NCBI GenBank assembly: GCA_030683005.1
Contig: JAUXMY010000042.1
Coordinates: forward strand, 62,001-126,000
Source: Caulobacter sp.
GTDB taxonomy: Bacteria; Pseudomonadota; Alphaproteobacteria; Caulobacterales; Caulobacteraceae
Direction of reading: 5' to 3'
DNA: 64,000 nucleotides
Shown here: piece after piece, positions 25,856 through 34,292 of the stretch
Layout of the letters: every line of letters starts with the position of its first letter
Position numbering within the stretch: the stretch's first letter is position 1
The notes under the pieces: generated by a model
Database searches by the model: none
The model's input: only the letters and a program-made list of their open reading frames with translations
Told to the model about the DNA's origin: nothing
Translations under genes and position numbers: made by a program

Positions 25856-26726
25856 TCTGCACCTGCTCGCGGAACTGCTCGATCACCGCTTTGAGGTCGA
25901 GACCGATGGCGGTCAAGGCCGGGGTCGCCGATTTCGAACACAGGGTGTTGGCCTCGCGCATGAACTCCTGCGTCAGGAAGTCCAGCCGGCGGCCGGCGGC
26001 GGCGTCGCTGGCGATCAGGGTGCGGGCGGCGGCGATGTGGCCGGCCAGCCGATCCAGCTCCTCGCGCACGTCGGCGCGGGTGGCCATGGCGGCGGCCTCC
26101 TGGACGATGCGCTCCTCGCTGGCGGCCTGGCCGAGCAGCTCGGCCATTCGACCGGCGAAGCGGTCCTTGATGATCGCGGGGTGGGCGGCGGCCTCCGCGC
26201 CGGCGGCGGCGACCAGCGCCTCGACGCGGTCGATCATGCCGGTCAGCACCGGCGTGAGCGCCGCGCCCTCTTCGAGCCGCGCCGCCTTCAGCGCGTCCAG
26301 AGCGGTGGCGATGGAGGCGGCGATGGCCTGCTCCAGGGCGGCGCGGGCCTCGGGGTCTTCGGCGGCCTCGGTGACCTCGATGACGCCGCGCAGGGCCAGC
26401 AAGCCGTCGGCGGTCGGCCGCTTGACCCGCTTGGCCTTCACATAGGGCGTCACGGCCGCAAGGTAGCGCTCCAGCTGGTCGAGATTGACGCTCGGGGCCC
26501 CGGCGCCCTCGGCCCGGCGGGCCTGGACGCTGACGTTGACCTGGCCGCGCTGGAAGCGGGCCTGCGCGCCGTCGCGGATAGGCTTCTCGAGCGCCTCGAA
26601 GCCCGGCGGGGCCTTGAAGCGGGTCTCGAGATTGCGGCCGTTGACCGAGCGGGCCTCGATGGCCCAGCTCCAGTCGCCGAGCGCACCCTCGGCCCGGCCA
26701 AAGCCGGTCATCCCCGACAGGGCCAT
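25845..26726 (-). CDS. yicC: YicC-family endoribonuclease-like protein
   Basis: 293 aa. Starts SGMTGFGRAEG, the invariant N-terminus of YicC, with EARSVNGRNLETRFKAP next and the C-terminal DUF1732 stretch FLTQEFMREANTLCSKSA ... LKAVIEQFREQVQNVE. E. coli YicC has been reported to act in RNA decay. Placed directly before gmk with an 11-nt overlap and starting directly after the mltG stop, the common yicC-gmk pairing. Confidence 0.93.
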   Translation of the reverse strand: MALSGMTGFGRAEGALGDWSWAIEARSVNGRNLETRFKAPPGFEALEKPIRDGAQARFQRGQVNVSVQARRAEGAGAPSVNLDQLERYLAAVTPYVKAKRVKRPTADGLLALRGVIEVTEAAEDPEARAALEQAIAASIATALDALKAARLEEGAALTPVLTGMIDRVEALVAAAGAEAAAHPAIIKDRFAGRMAELLGQAASEERIVQEAAAMATRADVREELDRLAGHIAAARTLIASDAAAGRRLDFLTQEFMREANTLCSKSATPALTAIGLDLKAVIEQFREQVQNVE

Positions 26727-27755
26727 CTACTTGCCCGTCCGCGCGCGGTATTCACGCCACTTTTCGACGTTGCGCTTGTGCTCTTCATAGGTGACCGCGA
26801 AGGCGTGGCCGCCCGTGCCGTCGGCGACGAAGAACAGGTACTCGCTCGGCGGCGGGTCGAGCACCGCCGCCAGGGCCGCGCGGCCGGGGTTGGCGATCGG
26901 CGTCGGCGGCAGGCCGTCGATGATGTAGGTGTTGTAGGTGTTGGCCGGGTTCTCCAGCTCGGACTTCAGGATCCGGCGGCCCAGCGGTTTGCCCTTGGTG
27001 ATGAAGTAGATGATCGTCGGGTCGCTCTCCAGCCGCATGCCCTTGCGCAGGCGGTTGGTGAACACCGCGGCGACCTGCGGGCGCTCGCTGGCGACGCCGG
27101 TCTCCTTCTCGACGATGGAGGCCAGGATCACCGCCTCCTCGGGCGTGGTGACCGGCAGACCCGGCTGGCGCTGGGCCCACAGGGCGGCCAGCAGCTTGTC
27201 CCGCGCGTCCATCATGCGCTGCAGCACGGCGGCGCGGTCCTCGCCCCGCTGGAAGTCGTAGGTCTCGGGCAGCACCGTGCCCTCGGGCGGGGTCGGCGCG
27301 ATACCCGTCAGCGCCTCCTCGGCGTTGAGCAGTTCGATGACCGTTTCCGAGGTCGCGCCCTCGGGAATGGTCACCTGGTGGCGCACCACGCGGCCGGCGC
27401 GGATGTCGTCCAGCACTCTGGCCATCGAGGCGCCGGACGCGAATTCGTATTCGCCGGCCTTCAGGTCGCGGGCGACGCCGGTGACCTGGGCGGCGGCCTT
27501 GAAGATCGCGCCGGAGCGGATCACGCCGGCCCGCTCCAGCGACGAGGCGATCTCGTTGAGGCCGGCGCCGCGGCGCAGGACGACGGTGCTGTACTGACCC
27601 GCGGTCGCCTCGGGACCGGGACCGCGATAGGTCCAGACTGCCCAGAGGCCCAGCAGCATCACGGCCAGACTCAGCACGGCGAAGCCGCTCATGCCCATGA
27701 TGAGAAGCCGGCGCATCAGCGGCAGCCCCTCGGAACGTGCGGCTCTTTTGCTCAC
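26727..27755 (-). CDS. mltG: Endolytic murein transglycosylase MltG (YceG-like)
   Basis: 342 aa from a GTG that overlaps the fabF stop. One N-terminal membrane helix (LLIMGMSGFAVLSLAVMLLG) after a short basic segment, then a LysM-like region and the catalytic YceG domain: ASIVEKETGVASERP carries the conserved Glu, followed by VFTNRLRKGMRLESDPTIIY. Cleaves nascent glycan strands to stop their growth. Acts at the periplasmic face of the inner membrane. Neighbouring fab genes link envelope lipid and wall synthesis. Confidence 0.94.
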   Translation of the reverse strand: MSKRAARSEGLPLMRRLLIMGMSGFAVLSLAVMLLGLWAVWTYRGPGPEATAGQYSTVVLRRGAGLNEIASSLERAGVIRSGAIFKAAAQVTGVARDLKAGEYEFASGASMARVLDDIRAGRVVRHQVTIPEGATSETVIELLNAEEALTGIAPTPPEGTVLPETYDFQRGEDRAAVLQRMMDARDKLLAALWAQRQPGLPVTTPEEAVILASIVEKETGVASERPQVAAVFTNRLRKGMRLESDPTIIYFITKGKPLGRRILKSELENPANTYNTYIIDGLPPTPIANPGRAALAAVLDPPPSEYLFFVADGTGGHAFAVTYEEHKRNVEKWREYRARTGK

Positions 27756-29032
27756 GGCGCCTTCTTGAAGATCACGCAGGCGTTGGTGCCCCCGAAGCCG
27801 AAGCTGTTGGACATCGCGGCATGCATCTCAACAGGCTTCGCCTTGTGCGGGACGAGATCGATCTCGGTCTCGAACTCGCAGTTGTCCAGATTGATGGTCG
27901 GCGGCACGATCTGGTCGCGCAGGGCCAGGATGGTGAAGATCGACTCCACCGCTCCGGCGGCGCCCAGCAGGTGCCCGATCATCGACTTGGTCGAGGACAT
28001 CTTGGTGTTCTTCGCACTGTCGCCGAGCAGGCGGGTGACCGCGCCCAACTCCAGACCGTCGGCCATGGTCGAGGTGCCGTGGGCGTTGACGTAGCCGATG
28101 TCGGAGGCCTGCAGGCCGGAGTCCTTCAGCGCCGCCGTCATGGCCCGGAAGCCGCCGTCGCCGTCCTCGGAAGGGGCGGTGATGTGGTAGGCGTCGCCCG
28201 ACAGGCCGTAGCCGGCCACCTCGGCGTAGATCTTCGCGCCGCGCGCCTTGGCGTGTTCGTATTCCTCGAGCACCAGGATGCCGGCGCCCTCGCCCATGAC
28301 AAAGCCGCCGCGATCCTTGTCGTAGGGGCGCGAGGCTTCCGTGGGGCGATCATTGAAGTCGGTGGCCATGGCGCGGCAGGCGACGAAGCCGGCGACGCCG
28401 ATCGGGCAGATGGAGGCTTCGGCCCCGCCAGCGATCATGATGTCGGCGTCGCCGTACTTGATCAGCCGGGCCGCGTCGCCGATGGCGTGAGCGCCGGTGG
28501 CGCAGGCGGTGACCACCGAGTGGTTAGGGCCCTTGAAGCCGTAGCGGATCGAAACCTGGCCCGAGGCGAGGTTGATCAGGGCCGAGGGGATGAAGAAGGG
28601 GCTGATGCGGCGCGGCCCCTTGTCGCGCAGCTCGATGGCCGTCTCGGCGATGGTGTTCAGCCCGCCGATGCCCGAGCCGATGATCACGCCGGCGCGGAAG
28701 GCCATCTCGCCGTCGATCTCGGTCAGGCCCGCGTCGCGGACGGCCTCGTCGGCGGCGGCCATGGCGTAGAGGATGAAGTCGTCGACCTTGCGCTGGTCCT
28801 TGGGCGCCATGGTGCCATTGGGATCGAACGAACCCTCGACGTCGGGACCACCGCCGCCGCGACCGTCGACCCGCGGCACTTCGCAGGCGATCTGGCAGCC
28901 GTACTCCTCGGGATCGAAGCTCGAGATCCGTCCGGCGCCGGACTTTCCGGCCAGCACGTTCTTCCAGGTGATGTCCACGCCCTGCCCGAGCGGGGTCAAG
29001 AGGCCGAGGCCGGTGACGACGACGCGACGCAT
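27752..29032 (-). CDS. fabF: 3-oxoacyl-ACP synthase II
   Basis: 426 aa. Condenses malonyl-ACP with acyl-ACP in fatty acid elongation. Catalytic triad segments: Cys in VVTACATGAHAIGDA, His in NAHGTSTMADGLE, and His in [14 protein letters not shown]-terminus RRVVVTGLGLLTPLG is standard. Separated from acpP by 109 bp with a strong hairpin (29080-29114), and coupled to mltG (GTGA). Confidence 0.97.
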   Translation of the reverse strand: MRRVVVTGLGLLTPLGQGVDITWKNVLAGKSGAGRISSFDPEEYGCQIACEVPRVDGRGGGGPDVEGSFDPNGTMAPKDQRKVDDFILYAMAAADEAVRDAGLTEIDGEMAFRAGVIIGSGIGGLNTIAETAIELRDKGPRRISPFFIPSALINLASGQVSIRYGFKGPNHSVVTACATGAHAIGDAARLIKYGDADIMIAGGAEASICPIGVAGFVACRAMATDFNDRPTEASRPYDKDRGGFVMGEGAGILVLEEYEHAKARGAKIYAEVAGYGLSGDAYHITAPSEDGDGGFRAMTAALKDSGLQASDIGYVNAHGTSTMADGLELGAVTRLLGDSAKNTKMSSTKSMIGHLLGAAGAVESIFTILALRDQIVPPTINLDNCEFETEIDLVPHKAKPVEMHAAMSNSFGFGGTNACVIFKKAP

Positions 29033-29079
29033 GGATCTACTCCTCCCGGGTCCGAAACTACGGACCGCTCAAACGAAGA

Positions 29080-29114
29080 CCGCCGCGCATACCGGTTTCC
29101 CGGTAGCGCGGCGG
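29080..29114 (-). terminator. Hairpin between acpP and fabF, possible attenuator
   Basis: Left arm 29080-29095 and right arm 29100-29114 pair over 15 bp with a single bulged A and a TTTC loop. Reading the transcript (minus strand), the stem is followed by TCTTCGTTTG, a weak U-rich run. It could partly stop transcription or block 3' decay so that acpP mRNA exceeds fabF mRNA. Confidence 0.55.
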
Positions 29115-29141
29115 CTGATCGTACGGACTAGGGTCGACGGA

Positions 29142-29381
29142 TCAACCGCCCACCTTCTCCGTGATGAACTTCACGGCGTCGCCGACCGTCTGGATATGTT
29201 CGGCGGCGTCGTCGGGAATCTCGATGTCGAATTCCTCTTCGAAGGCCATGACCAGCTCGACGTTGTCGAGGCTGTCAGCGCCCAGGTCATCGATGAAGCT
29301 GGCCTTCTCGGTGACCTTTTCGGGATCGGCATCGAGATGCTCGATGACGATCTTACGCACACGCTCGAGAATGTCGGACAT
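29142..29381 (-). CDS. acpP: Acyl carrier protein
   Basis: 79 aa from ATG 29381; an upstream ATG at 29423 is in frame but gives an atypical N-terminus. The phosphopantetheine site is Ser37 in [20 protein letters not shown]; the strongly acidic helix II follows ([11 protein letters not shown]). Carries growing acyl chains in fatty acid synthesis. Lies between fabG and fabF as usual, with hairpins on both sides. Confidence 0.97.
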   Translation of the reverse strand: MSDILERVRKIVIEHLDADPEKVTEKASFIDDLGADSLDNVELVMAFEEEFDIEIPDDAAEHIQTVGDAVKFITEKVGG

Positions 29382-29453
29382 TCTGTAGGTCCTCTTTGGT
29401 ATTGTCGTGGCCGCGCCAGCCAAGGCTGGACACCGGAAATCGCGCTCCGCCTA

Positions 29454-29497
29454 CCATGTTCCTTTCGGGGTGGCCAGCGGCCAGCCGACGAACATGG
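29454..29497 (-). other. Nested inverted repeat in the fabG-acpP gap
   Basis: CCATGTTC (29454-29461) pairs with GAACATGG (29490-29497), with TCGG/CCGA and GGCC/GGCC inside, giving an interrupted stem-loop in the acpP 5' region. It may end fabG mRNA or protect acpP mRNA; no T-run follows. Confidence 0.35.
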
Positions 29498-29505
29498 GGC
29501 TTCCT

Positions 29506-30246
29506 CTAGATCATCGCCATGCCGCCGTTGACGTGCAAGGTCTGACCGGTGACGTAGGCGCCCTCCTCGCTGGCCAGATAGACGCAGGCGGCGGCGACGT
29601 CGTCGCCCGAGCCGAGGCGCCCGGAGGGGATTTTCCCAAGGATTGCCTCACGTTGCGAGTCGTTGAGCCCATCGGTCATCGGGCTGGCGATGAAGCCCGG
29701 CGCAACGGTGTTCACCGTCACGTTACGAGACGCCACTTCCTGGGCCAGCGCCTTGGAGAAGCCGATCATGCCGGCCTTGGAGGCGGCGTAGTTGGCCTGG
29801 CCGGGGTTTCCGGTCACGCCGACGACGGAGGTGATTCCGATGATCCGGCCCCAGCGGCGCTTCATCATGCCCTTCAGGGCGGCGCGGGAGAGTCGGAAGT
29901 AGGATTCGAGGTTCACCTTGATGACCTGCTCCCAGTCCTCGTCCTTCATCCGCAGCATCAGCCCGTCGCGGGTAATGCCGGCGTTGGCGACCAGGATGTC
30001 CAGCGGCGCGCCGGCCGCTTCCTCCGCCTTGGCGACCAGGCCGTCGACGCTGGCTGAGTCGGACAGATTCGCCGAAGCGATCGAGACGCGGGCGCCGAGT
30101 TCGCCGGCGAGGACGGTCAGGGCCTCCTCGCGGGTCCCGGACAGCACGACATGCGCGCCCCGCTGATGCAGCGAGCGGGCGATGGCGCCGCCGATACCGC
30201 CCGTGGCGCCGGTGACGAGGGCGGTCTTGCCGGTGAGGTCGAACAT
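29506..30246 (-). CDS. fabG: 3-oxoacyl-ACP reductase
   Basis: 246 aa from ATG 30246 with AAGGAA upstream; the ORF is open to 30279 but that part overlaps a repeat. SDR fold: NADPH loop TGATGGIGGAIARSL, NAG motif LVANAGITRDGLM, catalytic Ser in GITSVVGVTGNPGQ, then YAASKAG with Tyr and Lys. Reduces beta-ketoacyl-ACP in elongation. Between fabD and acpP. Confidence 0.96.
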   Translation of the reverse strand: MFDLTGKTALVTGATGGIGGAIARSLHQRGAHVVLSGTREEALTVLAGELGARVSIASANLSDSASVDGLVAKAEEAAGAPLDILVANAGITRDGLMLRMKDEDWEQVIKVNLESYFRLSRAALKGMMKRRWGRIIGITSVVGVTGNPGQANYAASKAGMIGFSKALAQEVASRNVTVNTVAPGFIASPMTDGLNDSQREAILGKIPSGRLGSGDDVAAACVYLASEEGAYVTGQTLHVNGGMAMI

Positions 30247-30264
30247 GTCTGGCATTTCCTTCGG

Positions 30265-30374
30265 TGCGTCCTTCGACACGGCCCTTCGGGCCTGCTCAGG
30301 ATGACGTATTCTGTTGATGGCCGATTATGCACGTCATCCTGAGCAGCGCAGCAAGGCGCGTGTCGAAGGACGCA
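30265..30374. repeat. Intergenic palindromic repeat, family 1 copy D (fabD-fabG)
   Basis: Perfect 16-bp outer arms TGCGTCCTTCGACACG (30265-30280) and complement (30359-30374), and perfect 14-bp inner arms GCTCAGGATGACGT (30294-30307) and complement (30331-30344). It fills the gap between fabD and fabG, inside what is normally one operon. Best-preserved of the four copies. Confidence 0.9.
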
Positions 30375-30380
30375 ATGAAC

Positions 30381-31325
30381 TCAAAGCGAGGCCGCGAACG
30401 TTTCCAGGTCGGCCGGCGTGTTCAGCGGCGTGGCCTCGGCGTCGGGTGCGATGCGCTTGGCCATTCCGGACAGCACCTTGCCCGAGCCGGCCTCGGCGAA
30501 GCGGGTGACGCCGCCTTCGGTGGCCATCCACTCCATGCTCTCGCGCCAGCGCACGCGGCCGGTGACCTGTTCGACGAGCATCCGGCGGATGGCCTCGGGA
30601 TCCAGCGTCGGACGGGCGGTGACGTTGGCGACCAGGGGCGCGCGCGGGGCGATGATGGTCGCCATGGACAGAGCCTCGGCCATCTCGTCGGCGGCCGGCT
30701 GCATCAGCGGGCAGTGGAAGGGGGCGGAGACGTTCAGCGGAATGGCGCGCGCGCCCAGTTCCTTGGCCTTCTCGATGGCGCGGTCGACGCCGGCCCGGTC
30801 GCCGGAGATCACCACGTTGCCGTTGTTGTTGTCGTTGGCCACCACGCAGACGCCGACCTCGGCGCCCGCCGCGGCGGCCGCCTCGGCCAGGGCGACGTCG
30901 GTCTTCGGCCCGATCAGCGAGGCCATGGCGCCGGCGCCCACCGGCACGGCGCGCTGCATGGCCTGGCCGCGCAGCTTCAGCAGCCGCGCGGTGTCGCTCA
31001 GGCTGATCGCGCCGGCGGCGGCCAGAGCGGCATATTCGCCCAGCGAGTGGCCGGCGACGAAGGCGGCCTTCTCGATGGCGACGCCGAATTCCTTCTCCAG
31101 CGTGCGGCTGACCGCCAGGCTGACCGCCATCAGGGCCGGCTGGGCGTTTTCGGTCAGGGTCAGGTCGGCCTCGGGGCCTTCCTTCATCAGCTTGAACAGC
31201 TTCTGGCCGAGGGCGTCGTCGACCTCCTGAAACACCTCGCGGGCGCTGGCAAACGCCTCGGCCAGCTCAGCGCCCATGCCGACGGCCTGGCTGCCCTGGC
31301 CGGGAAAAATGAACGCGAGGCTCAT
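30381..31325 (-). CDS. fabD: Malonyl-CoA:ACP transacylase
   Basis: 314 aa. Moves malonyl from CoA to ACP. N-terminus LAFIFPGQGSQAVGMG, nucleophile Ser in GHSLGEYAAL, Arg/His in the SAPFHCPLM region, and GSGKVLSGMAKRI at the C-terminus. ATG 31325 has GAGAGGA upstream. First gene of the fabD-fabG-acpP-fabF-mltG-yicC-gmk run on the minus strand; divergent from the HAD gene. Confidence 0.96.
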   Translation of the reverse strand: MSLAFIFPGQGSQAVGMGAELAEAFASAREVFQEVDDALGQKLFKLMKEGPEADLTLTENAQPALMAVSLAVSRTLEKEFGVAIEKAAFVAGHSLGEYAALAAAGAISLSDTARLLKLRGQAMQRAVPVGAGAMASLIGPKTDVALAEAAAAAGAEVGVCVVANDNNNGNVVISGDRAGVDRAIEKAKELGARAIPLNVSAPFHCPLMQPAADEMAEALSMATIIAPRAPLVANVTARPTLDPEAIRRMLVEQVTGRVRWRESMEWMATEGGVTRFAEAGSGKVLSGMAKRIAPDAEATPLNTPADLETFAASL

Positions 31326-31430
31326 GGAAATCCTCTCGGAAAGTGACGAATCCGGCGCGCACGGTTAGGGGAAAGGGTAAGAGCGAGCAAGTTTCGCGAT
31401 TTTCCGCTCGATCCGACCCAGGACATTTCA

Positions 31431-32060
31431 TTGCCCGCCTACCAGCTCGTCATCTTCGATTTCGACGGAACCTTGGGGGACACCATGGGGTGGTTCCTCG
31501 ATGCGTCGGACGCGATGGCCCAGAAGTTCGGCTACCTGCCGATTGACCGGGGCGACCTGGACAACCTGCGCCGCATGAGCGCGCGGGAGCTGATGAAGCT
31601 GCAGAAGGTCTCGGTGCTGAAGCTGCCGATGCTGGCCGCACACTTCCAGAAGATGATGAAGGCCGACGCCGGAAACATCCGCCTGTTCGACGGCGTGCCC
31701 GAGATGCTGAAGGCCGTCCACGAGTCGGGCGCGAAGATCGCCATCGTCAGCTCGAACTCCGAGGAAAACATCCGCATCGTGCTGGGACCGGAGCTCTGCG
31801 CCCTGGTCTCGCGGTTCAGCTGCGGAGCGTCGGTGTTCGGCAAGGCCACGAAGTTCAAGAAGGTTCTCGCCGCGACGAGCGTCAAGCCGGCCGAGACCCT
31901 CAGTATCGGCGACGAGACCCGCGACATCGACGCGGCGCGCGAGATCGGCATGGCCACGGGAGCGGTCTGCTGGGGCTACACCAACGCCGAGGCGCTGAAA
32001 GCCTATGGCCCGACCCACGTTCTCGAGACGGTTCTGGACATTCCAGCCATCGTCGCCTGA
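31431..32060 (+). CDS. HAD-family hydrolase (phosphoglycolate phosphatase-like)
   Basis: 209 aa from a TTG start at 31431; the protein begins directly with the first strand (PAYQLVIFDFDGTLGDTMGW), so no upstream start is plausible. Motif II IAIVSSNSEENIR, Lys region FGKATKFKKVL, and motif IV TLSIGDETRDIDAAREIGM. C1-type helical cap. Substrate unknown; similar proteins are annotated as Gph-like. Divergent from fabD with about 105 bp between them. Confidence 0.85.
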   Translation: MPAYQLVIFDFDGTLGDTMGWFLDASDAMAQKFGYLPIDRGDLDNLRRMSARELMKLQKVSVLKLPMLAAHFQKMMKADAGNIRLFDGVPEMLKAVHESGAKIAIVSSNSEENIRIVLGPELCALVSRFSCGASVFGKATKFKKVLAATSVKPAETLSIGDETRDIDAAREIGMATGAVCWGYTNAEALKAYGPTHVLETVLDIPAIVA

Positions 32061-32133
32061 GGCGCCCGGTTCGCCTCTGGCGTTGCCCCGGCGTCATCGC
32101 CTAGCCTGCCTGCAACGATAAGGGAGGACGACG

Positions 32134-33210
32134 ATGCGGGCGGTTGTGCGTCGGGCTGGCAAGCTGGTCTGTGATGACATCGACGAGCTGGATCCGGGCC
32201 CCGGTCAGGTCAGGGTCAAGACGCTTCTGTGCGGCATCTGTGGCTCCGATCTGCACGCGCTGCACCACCTGGACCACATGGTCGAGATGGGCCGGCGCTC
32301 GGGCGGCGGCGGCGGCGACCTCGACCCGGCGGCGGACATCGTGTTTGGCCACGAGTTCTGCGCCGAGGTGCTGGAAGGCGGCCCGGGCGCGACGCGGCTG
32401 AAGCCCGGCACGCGGGTCGTCTCGATGCCGGTGAACATGAGCCCGACCCGCTTCGACGCGGTCGGCTATTCGAACCTCTATCCCGGCGGCTTCGCCGAAC
32501 GGATGATCCTCACCGAGATGCTGCTGCTGGAGGTCCCCAACGGCCTCTCCACGGAGCATGCGGCGCTCACCGAGCCAATGGCCGTGGGCGAGCACGCCGT
32601 GGCCAGCGCCGCGCTGGACAAGGACTCGGTCGCCCTGGTGATCGGCTGCGGCCCCGTCGGCCTGGCGGTGATCGCGGCCCTGAAGGTGCGCGGCCACGGC
32701 CCGGTCATCGCCGCCGACTTCTCGCCCCGCCGCCGCGCCGCCGCCGAGGCCATGGGCGCCGACGTCGTCATCGATCCCAAGGAGACCGGCCCGCACAGCA
32801 AATGGGCTGACTTCGGCGTGCCGATGACCAGCGAGGCCATGCGCGCGGCGCTGTTCTCCGGCGCCCAGTCCGGCCGGCCCGTCGTTTTCGAGTGTGTCGG
32901 CGCGCCCGGCGTGCTGCAGAGCGTGATCGAGGGCTGCCCGACGAAGGCCCAGATCATCGTCGCCGGGGTCTGCATGGAGCCCGACAAGATCGAGCCCTCG
33001 CTGGCCATCAACAAGCAACTCGATCTGCGCTTCGTGCTTGGCTACCAGCCCGATGAGTTCGCCCAGACGCTGCACAACATCGCCGAGGGCAGGATCAACC
33101 TCGAGCCCATGGTGACCGGCACGGTGGGCCTCGACGGCGTGGCGCAGGCCTTCGTCGACCTCGGCAACCCCGAGAGCAATGTGAAGATCCTGGTCGACCC
33201 GTCGCTCTGA
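32134..33210 (+). CDS. Zinc-dependent alcohol dehydrogenase family protein
   Basis: 358 aa, MDR superfamily. The catalytic zinc site is present: Cys36 and His41 in LLCGICGSDLH, and GHEFCAEV with His73/Glu74. The Rossmann motif is VIGCGPVGLAVIAAL. The usual structural-zinc lobe with four cysteines is absent; the region before residue 120 instead reads PVNMSPTRFDAVGY. An insert EMGRRSGGGGGDLDP follows the active-site helix. Substrate unknown; single gene with AGGGAGG upstream of the ATG. Confidence 0.85.
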   Translation: MRAVVRRAGKLVCDDIDELDPGPGQVRVKTLLCGICGSDLHALHHLDHMVEMGRRSGGGGGDLDPAADIVFGHEFCAEVLEGGPGATRLKPGTRVVSMPVNMSPTRFDAVGYSNLYPGGFAERMILTEMLLLEVPNGLSTEHAALTEPMAVGEHAVASAALDKDSVALVIGCGPVGLAVIAALKVRGHGPVIAADFSPRRRAAAEAMGADVVIDPKETGPHSKWADFGVPMTSEAMRAALFSGAQSGRPVVFECVGAPGVLQSVIEGCPTKAQIIVAGVCMEPDKIEPSLAINKQLDLRFVLGYQPDEFAQTLHNIAEGRINLEPMVTGTVGLDGVAQAFVDLGNPESNVKILVDPSL

Positions 33211-33290
33211 TCCATCCCCCCCGGATGGGTGTGTCCGGAGCGGAAGGACGGCCCTAGGGTCACAGCCGTACCGTCCCGGAGCGCCATGAC

Positions 33291-34235
33291 ATGCGCCTTG
33301 TTGTTGGCCTAACGGCCGCTGTTGTCTCCGCTGGCGCCCTGGCCGCCGCGGCGGCCGTGTCCGGCATCCCCGCCGATTTGCGGCGAACGGTCGATGAGCA
33401 TTACAGCGGCAGGATGCAGGCCATCGTCGACGAAGAGTCCGGCGAGGTGCGCACCTTCTCCGCGCCGGCGGCCATGTATCGCAAGGTCGACATCAACGGC
33501 GACCGGCTGCCGGACTGGCGTGTCGACTACGAGAAGGCGGAGAACGCTTCGCTGTTCTGCGGCACCGGAGGTTGCCTGCAGCAGCTCTACCTCGCTCGGC
33601 CCGACGGCGGATTCGATCTGGTTCTCAACACGAACCTGCGCCTGTTCAGGATGAGCAAGGTCAGGGGCGAACCTGTCCTGGACCTTGATTTCCACGGCAG
33701 CACCTGCGGGGAGGCAGGGTTCGTCGAATGCCCGCGCAGCTACGGCTGGAACAGCCCGCTGGGCCGCTACATCGAGCGTCCGACGTCGAAGGGGCTGACC
33801 TGGCTAAGCGGTGGTCCCCGGCAACTGGTGGAGGATGACCCTTCCGCCTTTCCGCCGGCGGTAAGGGCCGAGATCGAGCGCCAGACAGCCATCTGCGCCA
33901 ATGCCGGCAGTCGGGTCAGCGAGGGCGGCGTTCCCGCCAACGACCTGCCCGATCTGAACGGCGACGGCGTCCGCGACTGGGTCGTGGGATCGCAGTACGG
34001 CTTTTGCGACCGGGGCGATGACCAGCAAGCCGGGGCGTTTCTGCCGATCGTCATCCTGGCGAGCCGCGACGGCGGCTTCAAGCCGGCCTGGGAGGCGATG
34101 GACGCCTCGTGGGGCGTCGACCTGGGCGCGCCGGCGAGACTGGTCACTCTGGAAGGCGAGCATTGCGGCATCACGCAAGAGGTCTGCACGCGCGTGCTCT
34201 GGAGCTGGGACGGCGAGCGCTTCGTTCGACCCTAG
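33291..34235 (+). CDS. Exported protein with two calcium-loop-like motifs
   Basis: 314 aa. N-terminal signal peptide (RLVVGLTAAVVSAGALAAAA). Two short D-x-N-G-D loops, KVDINGDRLPDWRVDY near residue 65 and LPDLNGDGVRDWVVG near residue 222, look like the Ca-binding loops of dockerin/FG-GAP-type repeats. Eight or more cysteines (e.g. LFCGTGGC, STCGEAGFVEC, HCGITQEVC) suggest disulphides in the periplasm. I recognise no named family. It precedes the exported peroxiredoxin by 57 nt on the same strand. Confidence 0.7.
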   Translation: MRLVVGLTAAVVSAGALAAAAAVSGIPADLRRTVDEHYSGRMQAIVDEESGEVRTFSAPAAMYRKVDINGDRLPDWRVDYEKAENASLFCGTGGCLQQLYLARPDGGFDLVLNTNLRLFRMSKVRGEPVLDLDFHGSTCGEAGFVECPRSYGWNSPLGRYIERPTSKGLTWLSGGPRQLVEDDPSAFPPAVRAEIERQTAICANAGSRVSEGGVPANDLPDLNGDGVRDWVVGSQYGFCDRGDDQQAGAFLPIVILASRDGGFKPAWEAMDASWGVDLGAPARLVTLEGEHCGITQEVCTRVLWSWDGERFVRP

Positions 34236-34292
34236 CCGGGCTGGACCCGGCGGCCGGGCGGGCTAATTATCCCGGCAACCGGGAGACCCGCC

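Noticed and set aside
25719..28094. 791-aa plus-strand open frame
   Set aside because: Antisense to gmk, yicC, mltG and part of fabF, all of which have clear motifs. Composition is typical of a shadow frame.
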